This document shows, piece after piece, positions 1 to 6,063 of a stretch of DNA of 11,894 nt. Position 1 is the stretch's first letter. Every line of letters starts with the position of its first letter. The DNA is taken from the NCBI GenBank assembly GCA_937884385.1, contig CALGCW010000276.1:1-11894 (forward strand). Reading direction: 5' to 3'. The translations under genes and the position numbers were made by a program. The notes beneath the pieces are model-generated. The model made no database searches, was not told the origin of the DNA, and worked only from the letters and a program-made list of their open reading frames with translations. Origin of the DNA: an uncultured Clostridia bacterium (lineage in GTDB: Bacteria; Bacillota; Clostridia; Oscillospirales; CAG-272).

Positions 1-10
1 TTTAAAGTAC

Positions 11-15
11 GGAGG
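11..15 (+). promoter_or_regulatory. Shine-Dalgarno of rpmA
   Basis: A GGAGG core lies 8 nt before the rpmA ATG, an ideal Firmicutes ribosome binding site. It fixes the start at 24 and shows that the gene is complete although the window opens just upstream of it. Confidence 0.85.
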
Positions 16-23
16 AATAAGAA

Positions 24-302
24 ATGTTAAAGCTTAGTTTGCAGTTCTTTGCTCATAAAAAGGGTGTTGGTTCTACAAAGAACGGCCGTGACAGCGAATC
101 CAAGCGCCTTGGCGTTAAGAAGGCTGACGGTCAGCACGTTGTAGCAGGCAACATTATCGTTAGACAGAGAGGAACATCCATCCATCCCGGTAACAACGTT
201 GGTATCGGTACAGATGATACACTTTTCGCTCTCATCGACGGTAGAGTTAAGTTTGAGCACAAGACAAAGACAAAGAAGCAGGTTAGCGTATACGCTGACT
301 AA
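24..302 (+). CDS. rpmA: 50S ribosomal protein L27, with cleavable N-terminal extension
   Basis: Large-subunit ribosomal protein L27 (92 aa), whose mature N-terminus reaches toward the peptidyl-transferase centre. The protein shows the L27 signature: KKGVGSTKNGRDSESKRLGVK at the N-terminal side, then VRQRGTSIHPGNNVG, DDTLFALIDG and a basic C-terminus. Before this core stand residues MLKLSLQFF, the Firmicutes extension that the cysteine protease Prp removes between F9 and A10 in Staphylococcus aureus; processing here is inferred from that match. In most Firmicutes the gene follows rplU and prp (ysxB), which would lie just outside the window. A strong terminator begins 8 nt after the stop, so this is the last gene of its transcript. 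The commonly linked obgE is not downstream. Confidence 0.97.
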   Translation: MLKLSLQFFAHKKGVGSTKNGRDSESKRLGVKKADGQHVVAGNIIVRQRGTSIHPGNNVGIGTDDTLFALIDGRVKFEHKTKTKKQVSVYAD

Positions 303-310
303 TGTCTTAA

Positions 311-347
311 AATAAAGGGCACCCATTTGGGTGTCCTTTATTTTTTT
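311..347. terminator. Bidirectional Rho-independent terminator between rpmA and the BspA-like gene
   Basis: A 14-bp stem pairs 311-324 with 329-342 (one G-T pair) around the loop ATTT. On the plus strand it runs into seven T (341-347), ending rpmA transcription. On the minus strand the stem exits into TTTATTTT, so it can also stop transcripts of the convergent lipoprotein gene. Confidence 0.9.
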
Positions 348-357
348 ATTATTTGAA

Positions 358-384
358 GAGGGCAGAGCTAAAAGCTCTGCCCTT
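358..384 (-). terminator. Hairpin downstream of the BspA-like lipoprotein gene
   Basis: The arms 358-369 and 373-384 pair over 12 bp, GC-rich, with the 3-nt loop AAA (outermost pair G-T). It starts 12 nt past the stop of the minus-strand lipoprotein gene. The minus-strand sequence after it is AT-rich but not a clean T run, so it may act as a 3'-end-protecting hairpin, with termination completed at the stronger hairpin at 311-347. Confidence 0.6.
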
Positions 385-395
385 GAGTATTTCTT

Positions 396-3300
396 TTACT
401 GATTTCTGCCATAAACGGTATAACCGTTAGGGTTTATTGAGGATTTTATAATTTGATCTACAGTAACTGAATCATAATCCCATGTGTAGGTTTGATCAGA
501 ATTTGGTTTTCCTCTTTTCCAACCGGTTGTTTCTTCGAAAGTAACATATTTAAGAGCAGTACATCCTTCAAACGCCCAATAGTTGATGAACGTTACTGAT
601 TTCGGAATATATAAAAATTCAAGAGATGTGCAATTAGAAAATGCTGCTACTCCAATGCTTTCCAATGAATTCGAGAGAGTTATTTCTACCAAAGACGTGC
701 AACCGCAGAATGCAGCATCACCTATGTATTTTACAGAGTTGCCCATATGGACTGTTGTTAGTGATGTGCAGCCGTGAAATTCATCCCAACGAAGGATTTC
801 TACAGAATCCGGGATTGTTATGCTCTTGAGAGATGTGCAATTTTTGAACGCACCGTGGGTTTGATAGTCTCCGATTGACTTGACTCCTTTTCCTATGGTT
901 ACATTAGTTAGCGACGAGCAATTGTAGAATGATGCACCCAAAATCGCACTAACAGAATCGGGAATAACAATGCTTTCAAGAGCAGTGCAATTACTGAAAA
1001 CAGAGCCTCCCAAGTATTCGAGTGATTCGCTAAGTTTAACACTAACAAGTGAACTACAATTTCCGAAAGCGCCATGATCTATAGATACTACCGAATCCGG
1101 AACAGTGATGCTTTGAAGCTTTGTACAAGCACTGAATGCAGAATCTTTAATACTTGTTACGGAATTGGGTATTGTAATATTTACAATACTTGTACATTCT
1201 TTGAAGACTCCTTCACTCAAAGTTGTGATTGAGTTTGGAATACTGATGTTTGCGAGGTTACTGCACTTGGAGAATGCATATTCGCCTATATGAGTGACCG
1301 AGCTTGGAATGTTAAGATTGGAGAGAGACGTGCATCCGGCAAAAGCATACGCTCCTATATTAGTTATACTGTTTCCAAAAGTAATGCTTGTAAGAGCAGA
1401 ACAGTTTGCAAACGCATATTTAGCAATAATCTTCGTGTTGGAGTGTACAGTGCAGCTTGTAATATTACTGCTTTTAGGCTTTACCAATACGAAATAAGGG
1501 TTATCTCTACTTCCTAAATAAAGGGCATTGTCATATTCATTTAGTGTTAACGAAGAGCATCCGTCGAATGCACTTTGTCCCAAGTTTGTAACTGATGCGG
1601 GCAAGGTAACATTCTTTAATGAGCTACAACCGTAAAATGCGGCATATCCAATATTTTTAAGAGATTTGCCAAAAGTTATGCTTTGAAGAGAGGTACATCC
1701 TGCAAATGCGCTATCATTTATACTTGTTGCCGAATCAGGAATTACTATAGAACTCAATCCTGTGCAACCATAGAATGCACGCTGACCGATTATTTGGATT
1801 GATGAGGGAAGGGTGATATCTTTAATTGCGGTGCACCCTTCAAATGTTGAAGCGGAAATGCTTTTCAGTGAGTTACCAAGCTGTATGTTTGAAAGAGAAG
1901 TGCATCCTTTAAATACATATAATCCTGTATTTTCAACCGAATTACCGATAATCACGCTTTCAAGAGCAGTGCAATTTTGGAAAGCTGATTCGCCCACGTA
2001 ACTAATGGAGTCGCCTATGACCACGGATTTTAAGTATTTGTGATTTGCTAAAGCACGTGAGGGAATATTTTTGCTTCCGTATATTGTCAAACTGACCAAT
2101 TTATGTATATTGAGTCCGTCGGTAGGTATTCCACCCTCAAGGATTACTTCCTCTAAATATTCTTGATACTCAATGCTTTTAACTGATGCAGGAAGGACAA
2201 TGGTTTTTAAGGAAGATCCAAAAGCGCGGTCTCCGATGGTTGTAACAGATCCGGGAAGCGTAAGATTTAGAATCGTTGGGGTGCAAAATGCATAGTCACC
2301 TATTTCTATTACTGAATTTGGAATTTTGACGTCTTTAACCGTCGTTCCCGAGAAAGCGCGATTTCCAATGTGTGTAACGGTTTCGGGAATTACAAAAATG
2401 TCGCTATTGCCACCGTAACTATATAAGATGGAGCCATCCTTGCTATATATAGAACCGTCTTTGGATGAATAATGCTTATTATTTTCATCGACTACGAAAA
2501 CTTTGTTGTAGTTGAAGTATAATTCCGGGATATTAGTGACATTCTCATTGATGACAATATTCTTAAACTGTGTGAGATAATTATCAAGGGATATATCTAT
2601 AGGATTGGCTTCAAATGTTATTGTGGTGAGATTAGCACAATTTGAAAAGGCATCGTTAGCAATTTTGGTGATTGATTCGGGAATAATAATTCCTTTAATT
2701 GTGCTGTCATTTTCAAAGGCTTTATAGTAAATCCATGTTACAGGAAGTCCTTTGTATTCAGAGGGGATCCTAATATACTCATCTGTACAGGTTCCTCGCC
2801 CCTTTATTACGCAGTATTTTTCGTAGAATATTTCAATATTCAGTCCTACGGAGTCTACTATGGATATTTCTTCACTTATTACTTCCGTACAGTTTTCACA
2901 GGTACATTTACGAATACCGTTTTCTGTCGTCGTAGGCTCCTTTGCCACAACCCAATTGACAAAGCTGTGTCCAGTGGCGGGTATATATGTGTCAACGTAC
3001 ACATCGTCACAAACTGTGCAGCTATGTGTAGTAAAGCCTTGCTCGGTACATGTGGGAGGTGTGACAACTTCGGTATAGGGATGAGAGAGCATAGGGATAT
3101 GCGTAGTTTCCAAGATTTCGCTACAGATCGGGCATTCACTGTGCATAGAGCCGTCCTCGTAATACGTTGCCTCTTTGTCAACTATCCAATCTGCGTTAGC
3201 ATAGTCATGACCTAAGGGGTCACAATAAACGTATTTAGTAAAAGTCTCTTTGCAAACCGTGCAAGAAGACCATTCATAGCCCTCTTCGGTGCATGTTGGC

Positions 3301-3548
3301 TCAGTTCTGTGCTGTTCTGTTACATGATCTGCAAGAGGGAGGGGCTCAGTGCCGAGATCCGCGTTACAGTCATAGCAAAAGACTCGTTGTTCACCTGCTT
3401 CTATACATGTAGATTCTTTGATTGTTTGATAACCTTTACCAGTGTGCTGACATTCTTTATCGGTGTGCCCGTATTCTCCGCACGAGGTAAGTATCAGCAA
3501 GCTTAAAAGCACAAGAATAAGTGTAAGAATAGGTAATATCTTCTTCAT
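396..3548 (-). CDS. BspA-like leucine-rich-repeat surface lipoprotein with N-terminal CxxC repeats
   Basis: A 1050-aa exported protein. Residues 1-22 are a signal peptide (KK, long Leu/Ile core) ending in the lipobox LTSC, so Cys23 should be lipidated and hold the protein on the outer face of the membrane. Residues about 33-225 hold five units of roughly 40 aa, each with a paired-cysteine motif (FCYDC, SCTVC, ECPIC, SCTVC, CENC), mostly with an upstream TCTE-like motif and a closing GH or SH. From about 245 to 1010 run many 23-residue BspA/TpLRR-type repeats with the pattern IPxSVTxIGxxAFxGCTSLxxI, including a YLG...NPYFVLV island near 670. A 40-residue tail lacks LPXTG, cell-wall-binding or dockerin motifs. 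The family is linked to adhesion and host or particle binding; the ligand cannot be read from sequence. The start is supported by AAAGGAG 9 nt upstream. Confidence 0.9.
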   Translation of the reverse strand: MKKILPILTLILVLLSLLILTSCGEYGHTDKECQHTGKGYQTIKESTCIEAGEQRVFCYDCNADLGTEPLPLADHVTEQHRTEPTCTEEGYEWSSCTVCKETFTKYVYCDPLGHDYANADWIVDKEATYYEDGSMHSECPICSEILETTHIPMLSHPYTEVVTPPTCTEQGFTTHSCTVCDDVYVDTYIPATGHSFVNWVVAKEPTTTENGIRKCTCENCTEVISEEISIVDSVGLNIEIFYEKYCVIKGRGTCTDEYIRIPSEYKGLPVTWIYYKAFENDSTIKGIIIPESITKIANDAFSNCANLTTITFEANPIDISLDNYLTQFKNIVINENVTNIPELYFNYNKVFVVDENNKHYSSKDGSIYSKDGSILYSYGGNSDIFVIPETVTHIGNRAFSGTTVKDVKIPNSVIEIGDYAFCTPTILNLTLPGSVTTIGDRAFGSSLKTIVLPASVKSIEYQEYLEEVILEGGIPTDGLNIHKLVSLTIYGSKNIPSRALANHKYLKSVVIGDSISYVGESAFQNCTALESVIIGNSVENTGLYVFKGCTSLSNIQLGNSLKSISASTFEGCTAIKDITLPSSIQIIGQRAFYGCTGLSSIVIPDSATSINDSAFAGCTSLQSITFGKSLKNIGYAAFYGCSSLKNVTLPASVTNLGQSAFDGCSSLTLNEYDNALYLGSRDNPYFVLVKPKSSNITSCTVHSNTKIIAKYAFANCSALTSITFGNSITNIGAYAFAGCTSLSNLNIPSSVTHIGEYAFSKCSNLANISIPNSITTLSEGVFKECTSIVNITIPNSVTSIKDSAFSACTKLQSITVPDSVVSIDHGAFGNCSSLVSVKLSESLEYLGGSVFSNCTALESIVIPDSVSAILGASFYNCSSLTNVTIGKGVKSIGDYQTHGAFKNCTSLKSITIPDSVEILRWDEFHGCTSLTTVHMGNSVKYIGDAAFCGCTSLVEITLSNSLESIGVAAFSNCTSLEFLYIPKSVTFINYWAFEGCTALKYVTFEETTGWKRGKPNSDQTYTWDYDSVTVDQIIKSSINPNGYTVYGRNQ

Positions 3549-3592
3549 AAATTATTCTCCTTTCGAAAAATGCAAATAGTGATATCGTCTTT

Positions 3593-3621
3593 ATATTACC
3601 ATAATATAGCCAATATTTCAA
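3593..3621 (-). promoter_or_regulatory. Putative sigma-A promoter of the BspA-like gene
   Basis: Read on the minus strand, TTGAAA (3621-3616) is followed after 17 nt by TAATAT (3598-3593). The -35 matches 5 of 6 consensus bases and the -10 matches 4 of 6. It lies 45 nt before the start codon and upstream of the AAAGGAG ribosome site at 3558-3564. The surroundings are very AT-rich, so other -10 choices are possible. Confidence 0.45.
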
Positions 3622-3685
3622 TAGATATTGGGAATTTCGTATAATACAATTTCAGAAATCGGCAATCTTTTCGTTCTTTCCATCA

Positions 3686-3691
3686 TATAAT
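3686..3691 (+). promoter_or_regulatory. Putative -10 element for the 138-aa hypothetical gene
   Basis: A perfect TATAAT stands about 15 nt before the ribosome site of the gene starting at 3721. No convincing -35 lies at the right distance. A second perfect TATAAT at 3640-3645 is an alternative, also with a weak -35. Either would give a short leader. Confidence 0.35.
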
Positions 3692-3706
3692 GATAGGGAC
3701 TAAACG

Positions 3707-3712
3707 AAAGGA
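3707..3712 (+). promoter_or_regulatory. Shine-Dalgarno that decides the start at 3721
   Basis: AAAGGA ends on the A of an upstream in-frame ATG (3712) and is 8 nt from the ATG at 3721. The upstream ATG has no ribosome site at workable distance, so translation should start at 3721. Confidence 0.7.
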
Positions 3713-3720
3713 TGGATAAT

Positions 3721-4137
3721 ATGGAGAATATTTTTAGCAAAAAGGATTTTTTAAGGCTTATGATGCGTGACAGGTTGCCCGTGGCGCGGCTTGAGCTTGT
3801 ATTGGGAAAGAGTGAAGGGGGATGGGTTGAATTCTATTCGTCTCCTCTGGGCACTGTACTTCTTGCGAAGCTTGAAAATAATTCGACCCTCAGGGCGATC
3901 AAGCTTTATGACAGGGTGCGGGGAAGATTCGTCAGCAAAAACGTATTCTGCGGAGACGGTATAACCGATATGGGTGACGGTACTTATATTTGTATCTCGT
4001 GTGCGCTTCAGATCGAGGACGTTATAGGGCGCGAATTTTTGGTAAAGACCAACGACGATAGCATAGTAGCGCGCGCAGAGCTTCTGCCAAGACCGCAAAG
4101 ACGACTTGACAAACTCTCACAGTTGGTTTATAATTAA
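3721..4137 (+). CDS. Hypothetical protein, 138 aa, family not recognised
   Basis: I do not recognise this protein. It has no signal peptide or membrane segment, so it should be cytoplasmic. It begins with a short charged helix-like stretch (MENIFSKKDFLRLMMRDRLP), then alternating hydrophobic and polar residues that suggest a beta-rich fold (RLELVLGK, GWVEFYSSPLGTVLLAKLE, RAIKLYDRVRGRFV). A Gly/Asp-rich stretch, CGDGITDMGDGTY, leads into CISCALQIEDV, and the tail is basic (RPQRRLDKL). There are only three cysteines (one in FCGDG, two in the CISC motif), too few and too scattered to claim a metal site. The start was moved to the second in-frame ATG because of the ribosome site. It is transcribed alone, facing away from the lipoprotein gene, and is followed by the palindrome-rich gap with no clear conventional terminator. 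Confidence 0.7.
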   Translation: MENIFSKKDFLRLMMRDRLPVARLELVLGKSEGGWVEFYSSPLGTVLLAKLENNSTLRAIKLYDRVRGRFVSKNVFCGDGITDMGDGTYICISCALQIEDVIGREFLVKTNDDSIVARAELLPRPQRRLDKLSQLVYN

Positions 4138-4196
4138 TTCGTTGGTTTGATGACTTTATATTTTGATTAGTAGGGGAGTTACTTTGCTTGGGAAAT

Positions 4197-4222
4197 GTTA
4201 CTTTTTTCGAGAAAAAAGTGAC
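4197..4222. repeat. Inverted repeat, 12-bp arms, GA centre
   Basis: GTTACTTTTTTC (4197-4208) pairs with GAAAAAAGTGAC (4211-4222) with one G-T pair. It has an inverted cousin at 4554-4575 (GTTCTTTTTT / AAAAAAGAAC, perfect 10-bp arms, TC centre) near the other end of the element. With its T run it could act as a weak terminator for the upstream hypothetical gene, but the stem is AT-rich. Confidence 0.75.
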
Positions 4223-4270
4223 CAAAAAAGCTTTTGTCGCTTGGGTTTGTGCATATTCTGCGTAAATTTT

Positions 4271-4294
4271 CGATAAAATGCGAGCATTTTATCG
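4271..4294. repeat. Perfect inverted repeat, 11-bp arms, GA centre
   Basis: CGATAAAATGC (4271-4281) is followed by GA and the exact complement GCATTTTATCG (4284-4294). It directly abuts the larger nested hairpin that starts at 4295. Confidence 0.85.
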
Positions 4295-4357
4295 GTTTTG
4301 AAACCCCATCGGTGCCTTTACGTACAAGTACGAAAGTCACCGCTGTGCTTTCAAAAC
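4295..4357. repeat. 63-nt nested imperfect hairpin
   Basis: The outer arms GTTTTGAAA (4295-4303) and TTTCAAAAC (4349-4357) are complementary. Inside a 6-by-6 internal loop, CGGTG (4310-4314) pairs with CACCG (4338-4342), CTTT (4316-4319) with AAAG (4333-4336), and CGTAC (4321-4325) with GTACG (4328-4332). The result is a long interrupted stem, which is more structure than chance would give. Confidence 0.7.
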
Positions 4358-4360
4358 TAC

Positions 4361-4388
4361 GAAAGCCAATCACAGGTGATTGGTTTTC
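4361..4388. repeat. Inverted repeat, 13-bp arms, AG centre
   Basis: GAAAGCCAATCAC (4361-4373) pairs with GTGATTGGTTTTC (4376-4388) with one G-T pair. It lies 3 nt after the 63-nt nested hairpin, so three palindromes follow one another between 4271 and 4388. Confidence 0.8.
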
Positions 4389-4485
4389 TGAAATTTACTA
4401 CTGCTGAATGAAGCCGTTTTATTTAATTTAAGGCTATGCAGAAAAGTAGCAAATTACAGATTTTCGACAAGGGAGAAAATCGTTA

Positions 4486-4538
4486 TGTGTTGTGATGTGT
4501 CACAACACAATTTGCACGGAGCTTTGCCGCGAAGCTCC
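4486..4538. repeat. Two adjacent hairpins upstream of the methyltransferase gene
   Basis: The first has 10-bp arms, TGTGTTGTGA (4486-4495) and TCACAACACA (4500-4509), around the loop TGTG. The second pairs GGAGCTT (4518-4524) with AAGCTCC (4532-4538) around a 7-nt loop. The region then enters CCAAAAAA-G-TTTTTTGG (4538-4554), which shares bases with the hairpin at 4554-4575, so mutually exclusive folds are possible if it is transcribed. Confidence 0.7.
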
Positions 4539-4644
4539 CAAAAAAGTTTTTTGGTTCTTTTTTTCAAAAAAGAACTCTTCTTCCCTTTGTAACTTCTCCC
4601 CGATAAATCCCTATTTATCAAATAAAGAATAAGGAAGTAAAAGA

Positions 4645-5781
4645 ATGAAGATACAGCTTGTGGCGACGTGCCTTTTTGGGCTTGAAAAATTTTTAGGCGA
4701 GGAGATCGATGCCCTCGGATGCAAGAGAATAGAGACTATAGACGGGCGAGTGACCTTTGAGGGAACATTTGCCGACGTTGCACGCGCAAACATAAATCTG
4801 CGACTTGCAGAGCATATTTTTATTAAGCTTGGAGAGTTTCCCGCGTACTCCTTTGATGATCTTTTTGAGGGCACGAAGGCGCTTCCGTGGGAGAATTTCA
4901 TTTCAAAATACGACGAATTTCCCGTCAAGGGCCACGCGATAAAGAGCAAGCTCTACTCCGTGCCCGACTGTCAGAGCATCGTTAAGCGCGCTGTAGTTGC
5001 AAGGCTCTCCGAAAAATACGGTGTATCGTGGTTTACCGAAAACAGCGGAATAAAATATCAAATAGAATTCTTTATTTTCAAGGATAGGGCGTCCCTTATG
5101 ATAGACACAAGCGGTGTAGCTCTTCACAAGAGAGGATACAGACCTGCATCGGTCGCAGCTCCGCTTCGCGAAACGCTCGCGGCGGCTCTCGCGCTCACGT
5201 CAAGACCGCGAAAGGACGTTCTTATCTGGGACCCGTTCTGTGGCTCGGGGACGATCGCTATCGAAGCGGCAATGATACTTGCAAATATTGCTCCCGGAGT
5301 TAGGCGCGAGTTCATATCGCAAAAATTCCCCTTTATAAGCGAAAAGATATGGAATGATGAGAGGGAGCTTGCTCGCGCGAGACAGTCGAAGGAGATAGAT
5401 TTTGAGATATTTGCCTCGGATATAGATGAGGATGCTACTGACATTGCGTATGAGAACGCACTGCGCGCGGGAGTGACGGATTATCTGAATATCTTTACTG
5501 CGGATGCAAGAAAAATCGAAAAGCCCGACAGACGCGGAACGATAATCTGCAATCCTCCGTACGGCGAGCGACTTATGACACCGCGCGAGGCGGAGCAGCT
5601 CTACCGTGACATTGGCAAGAATTTTGCGACCTTTGAGCCTTGGCAGATCTATATTCTGACGTCGATGGATACCTTTGAGCGCTTTTACGGAAGGCGCGCA
5701 GACAGAGTTAAACGCCTTTACAACGGTATGATACCCTGTAATCTCTATCAATACTATAAGCCGCGTGACAAAAAGCAATAA
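4645..5781 (+). CDS. rlmL: THUMP-domain class I SAM-dependent RNA methyltransferase, RlmL/YpsC type
   Basis: A 378-aa cytoplasmic enzyme expected to N2-methylate a guanosine of 23S rRNA. E. coli RlmL makes m2G2445, and this protein matches only the RlmL half of the fused RlmKL. Residues 1-60 form the N-terminal ferredoxin-like part (ATCLFGLEKFLGEEI), about 65-155 the THUMP region, and HKRGYR (161-166) is the typical linker into the catalytic domain. Motif I, DPFCGSGT (196-203), binds SAM; SDID (258-261) is the acidic ribose-binding loop; NPPYGER (303-309) is the catalytic motif IV that positions the target amino group. All are intact and the length is usual for the Firmicutes form. AAGGAAG 7 nt upstream supports the start. 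No convincing terminator follows, so some transcript may run into scfA 81 nt downstream. The exact rRNA target is inferred from family membership. Confidence 0.88.
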   Translation: MKIQLVATCLFGLEKFLGEEIDALGCKRIETIDGRVTFEGTFADVARANINLRLAEHIFIKLGEFPAYSFDDLFEGTKALPWENFISKYDEFPVKGHAIKSKLYSVPDCQSIVKRAVVARLSEKYGVSWFTENSGIKYQIEFFIFKDRASLMIDTSGVALHKRGYRPASVAAPLRETLAAALALTSRPRKDVLIWDPFCGSGTIAIEAAMILANIAPGVRREFISQKFPFISEKIWNDERELARARQSKEIDFEIFASDIDEDATDIAYENALRAGVTDYLNIFTADARKIEKPDRRGTIICNPPYGERLMTPREAEQLYRDIGKNFATFEPWQIYILTSMDTFERFYGRRADRVKRLYNGMIPCNLYQYYKPRDKKQ

Positions 5782-5796
5782 AATTTTTAAAATATA

Positions 5797-5825
5797 TTGA
5801 CACGGCAATTCAACTGTGATATAAT
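5797..5825 (+). promoter_or_regulatory. Full-consensus extended -10 promoter of scfA
   Basis: TTGACA (5797-5802) and TATAAT (5820-5825) both match consensus perfectly with the ideal 17-nt spacer, and TGA just before the -10 makes the extended TGn motif. Transcription should begin near 5832, leaving a leader of about 30 nt with GAAGGTG 6 nt before the ATG. It is the best promoter in the window and implies high constitutive sigma-A expression. No operator or riboswitch is apparent. Confidence 0.9.
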
Positions 5826-5862
5826 TGTTCCAGTAAAAATTTCATTATAGAAGGTGAAAATT

Positions 5863-6015
5863 ATGAAACACATCAAGACAATCGAAACACGTAATTTGTG
5901 CGAAAGCGCAAAGAAGGGTGGATGCGGCGAGTGCCAGACATCCTGCCAGTCCGCTTGCAAGACAAGCTGTGGCATCGCTAACCAGAAGTGCGAGAGCACA
6001 AAGGAAAGCAAGTAA
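5863..6015 (+). CDS. scfA: SCIFF ranthipeptide precursor (six-cysteines-in-forty-five family), seven-Cys variant
   Basis: A 50-aa ribosomally made peptide, substrate of the radical-SAM maturase ScfB encoded next. It opens with the family's MKHIKT leader start, followed by the invariant-looking block GGCGECQTSCQSACKTSC (19-36), then ANQKC (39-43) and a charged tail. Cysteines are at 13, 21, 24, 28, 32, 36 and 43: the six family cysteines plus an extra one at 13. Characterised members carry a thioether from Cys32 to Thr37; here residue 37 is Gly, so that bond cannot form in the known way. GAAGGTG 6 nt upstream supports the start. The gene has its own consensus promoter and is followed by a terminator. 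SCIFF peptides are near-universal in Clostridia; a role in quorum sensing or regulation has been proposed in some Clostridium species. No dedicated exporter or protease is nearby. Confidence 0.93.
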   Translation: MKHIKTIETRNLCESAKKGGCGECQTSCQSACKTSCGIANQKCESTKESK

Positions 6016-6024
6016 GCTAAAAAT

Positions 6025-6047
6025 GCCGCCGATGGGCGGCGTTTTTT
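6025..6047 (+). terminator. Rho-independent terminator/attenuator between scfA and scfB
   Basis: GCCGCC (6025-6030) pairs perfectly with GGCGGC (6035-6040) around the loop GATG and is followed by G and six T (6042-6047). It lies 9 nt after the scfA stop and ends just before the scfB ribosome site. No promoter is visible between it and scfB, so scfB probably depends on read-through, which sets a high ratio of peptide to enzyme. Confidence 0.88.
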
Positions 6048-6050
6048 ATG

Positions 6051-6057
6051 AAAGGAA
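6051..6057 (+). promoter_or_regulatory. Shine-Dalgarno of scfB
   Basis: AAAGGAA lies 6 nt before the scfB ATG and directly after the T tract of the attenuator hairpin, so read-through transcripts carry an exposed ribosome site. Confidence 0.75.
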
Positions 6058-6063
6058 ACAGAT

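Larger units (their letters stand above)
4173..4601. repeat. Palindrome-rich intergenic element with related inverted ends (MITE-like)
   Basis: This stretch of the 507-bp gap at 4138-4644 holds no credible gene. Its left end (4173-4235) resembles the reverse complement of its right end (4601-4540): both begin GGGGAG, continue with a TTAC block, then GTT(A)CTTTTTT, an A run, and ACCAAAAAA. The match is imperfect, with small gaps. Between the ends are several further inverted repeats: 4271-4294, 4295-4357, 4361-4388, 4459-4481, 4486-4509 and 4518-4538. Several are arms around a 2-nt centre. The shape fits a small non-autonomous mobile element or a composite of extragenic palindromes. I see no clear target duplication (left flank ...TTAGTA, right flank GATAAA...) and no transposase in the window. 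Confidence 0.5.

Noticed and set aside
560..2700. Periodic repeated DNA motifs that could suggest a CRISPR or tandem array
   Set aside because: The period matches 23-residue protein repeats in frame, the units are strongly diverged, and there is no constant repeat with unique spacers.
4197..4222. Inverted repeat read as the intrinsic terminator of the 138-aa gene
   Set aside because: The stem is almost all A-T, has a 2-nt centre, lies 60 nt past the stop and has no T tract after it; it fits better as part of the repeat element.
4022..4373. Short minus-strand frames across the repeat element
   Set aside because: Their codons come from the inverted repeats, there is no ribosome site, and the peptides are low in complexity and unlike any family.
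4588..4617. Possible promoter TTGTAA-18-TATTTA before the methyltransferase gene
   Set aside because: Both boxes are weak and the region is AT-rich by nature; a small hairpin (4602-4619) overlaps it. Not strong enough to list as a feature.
5200..5808. A 202-codon minus-strand open frame over the methyltransferase gene
   Set aside because: It overlaps the catalytic motifs of the real gene and covers the scfA promoter; no ribosome site or recognisable domain.
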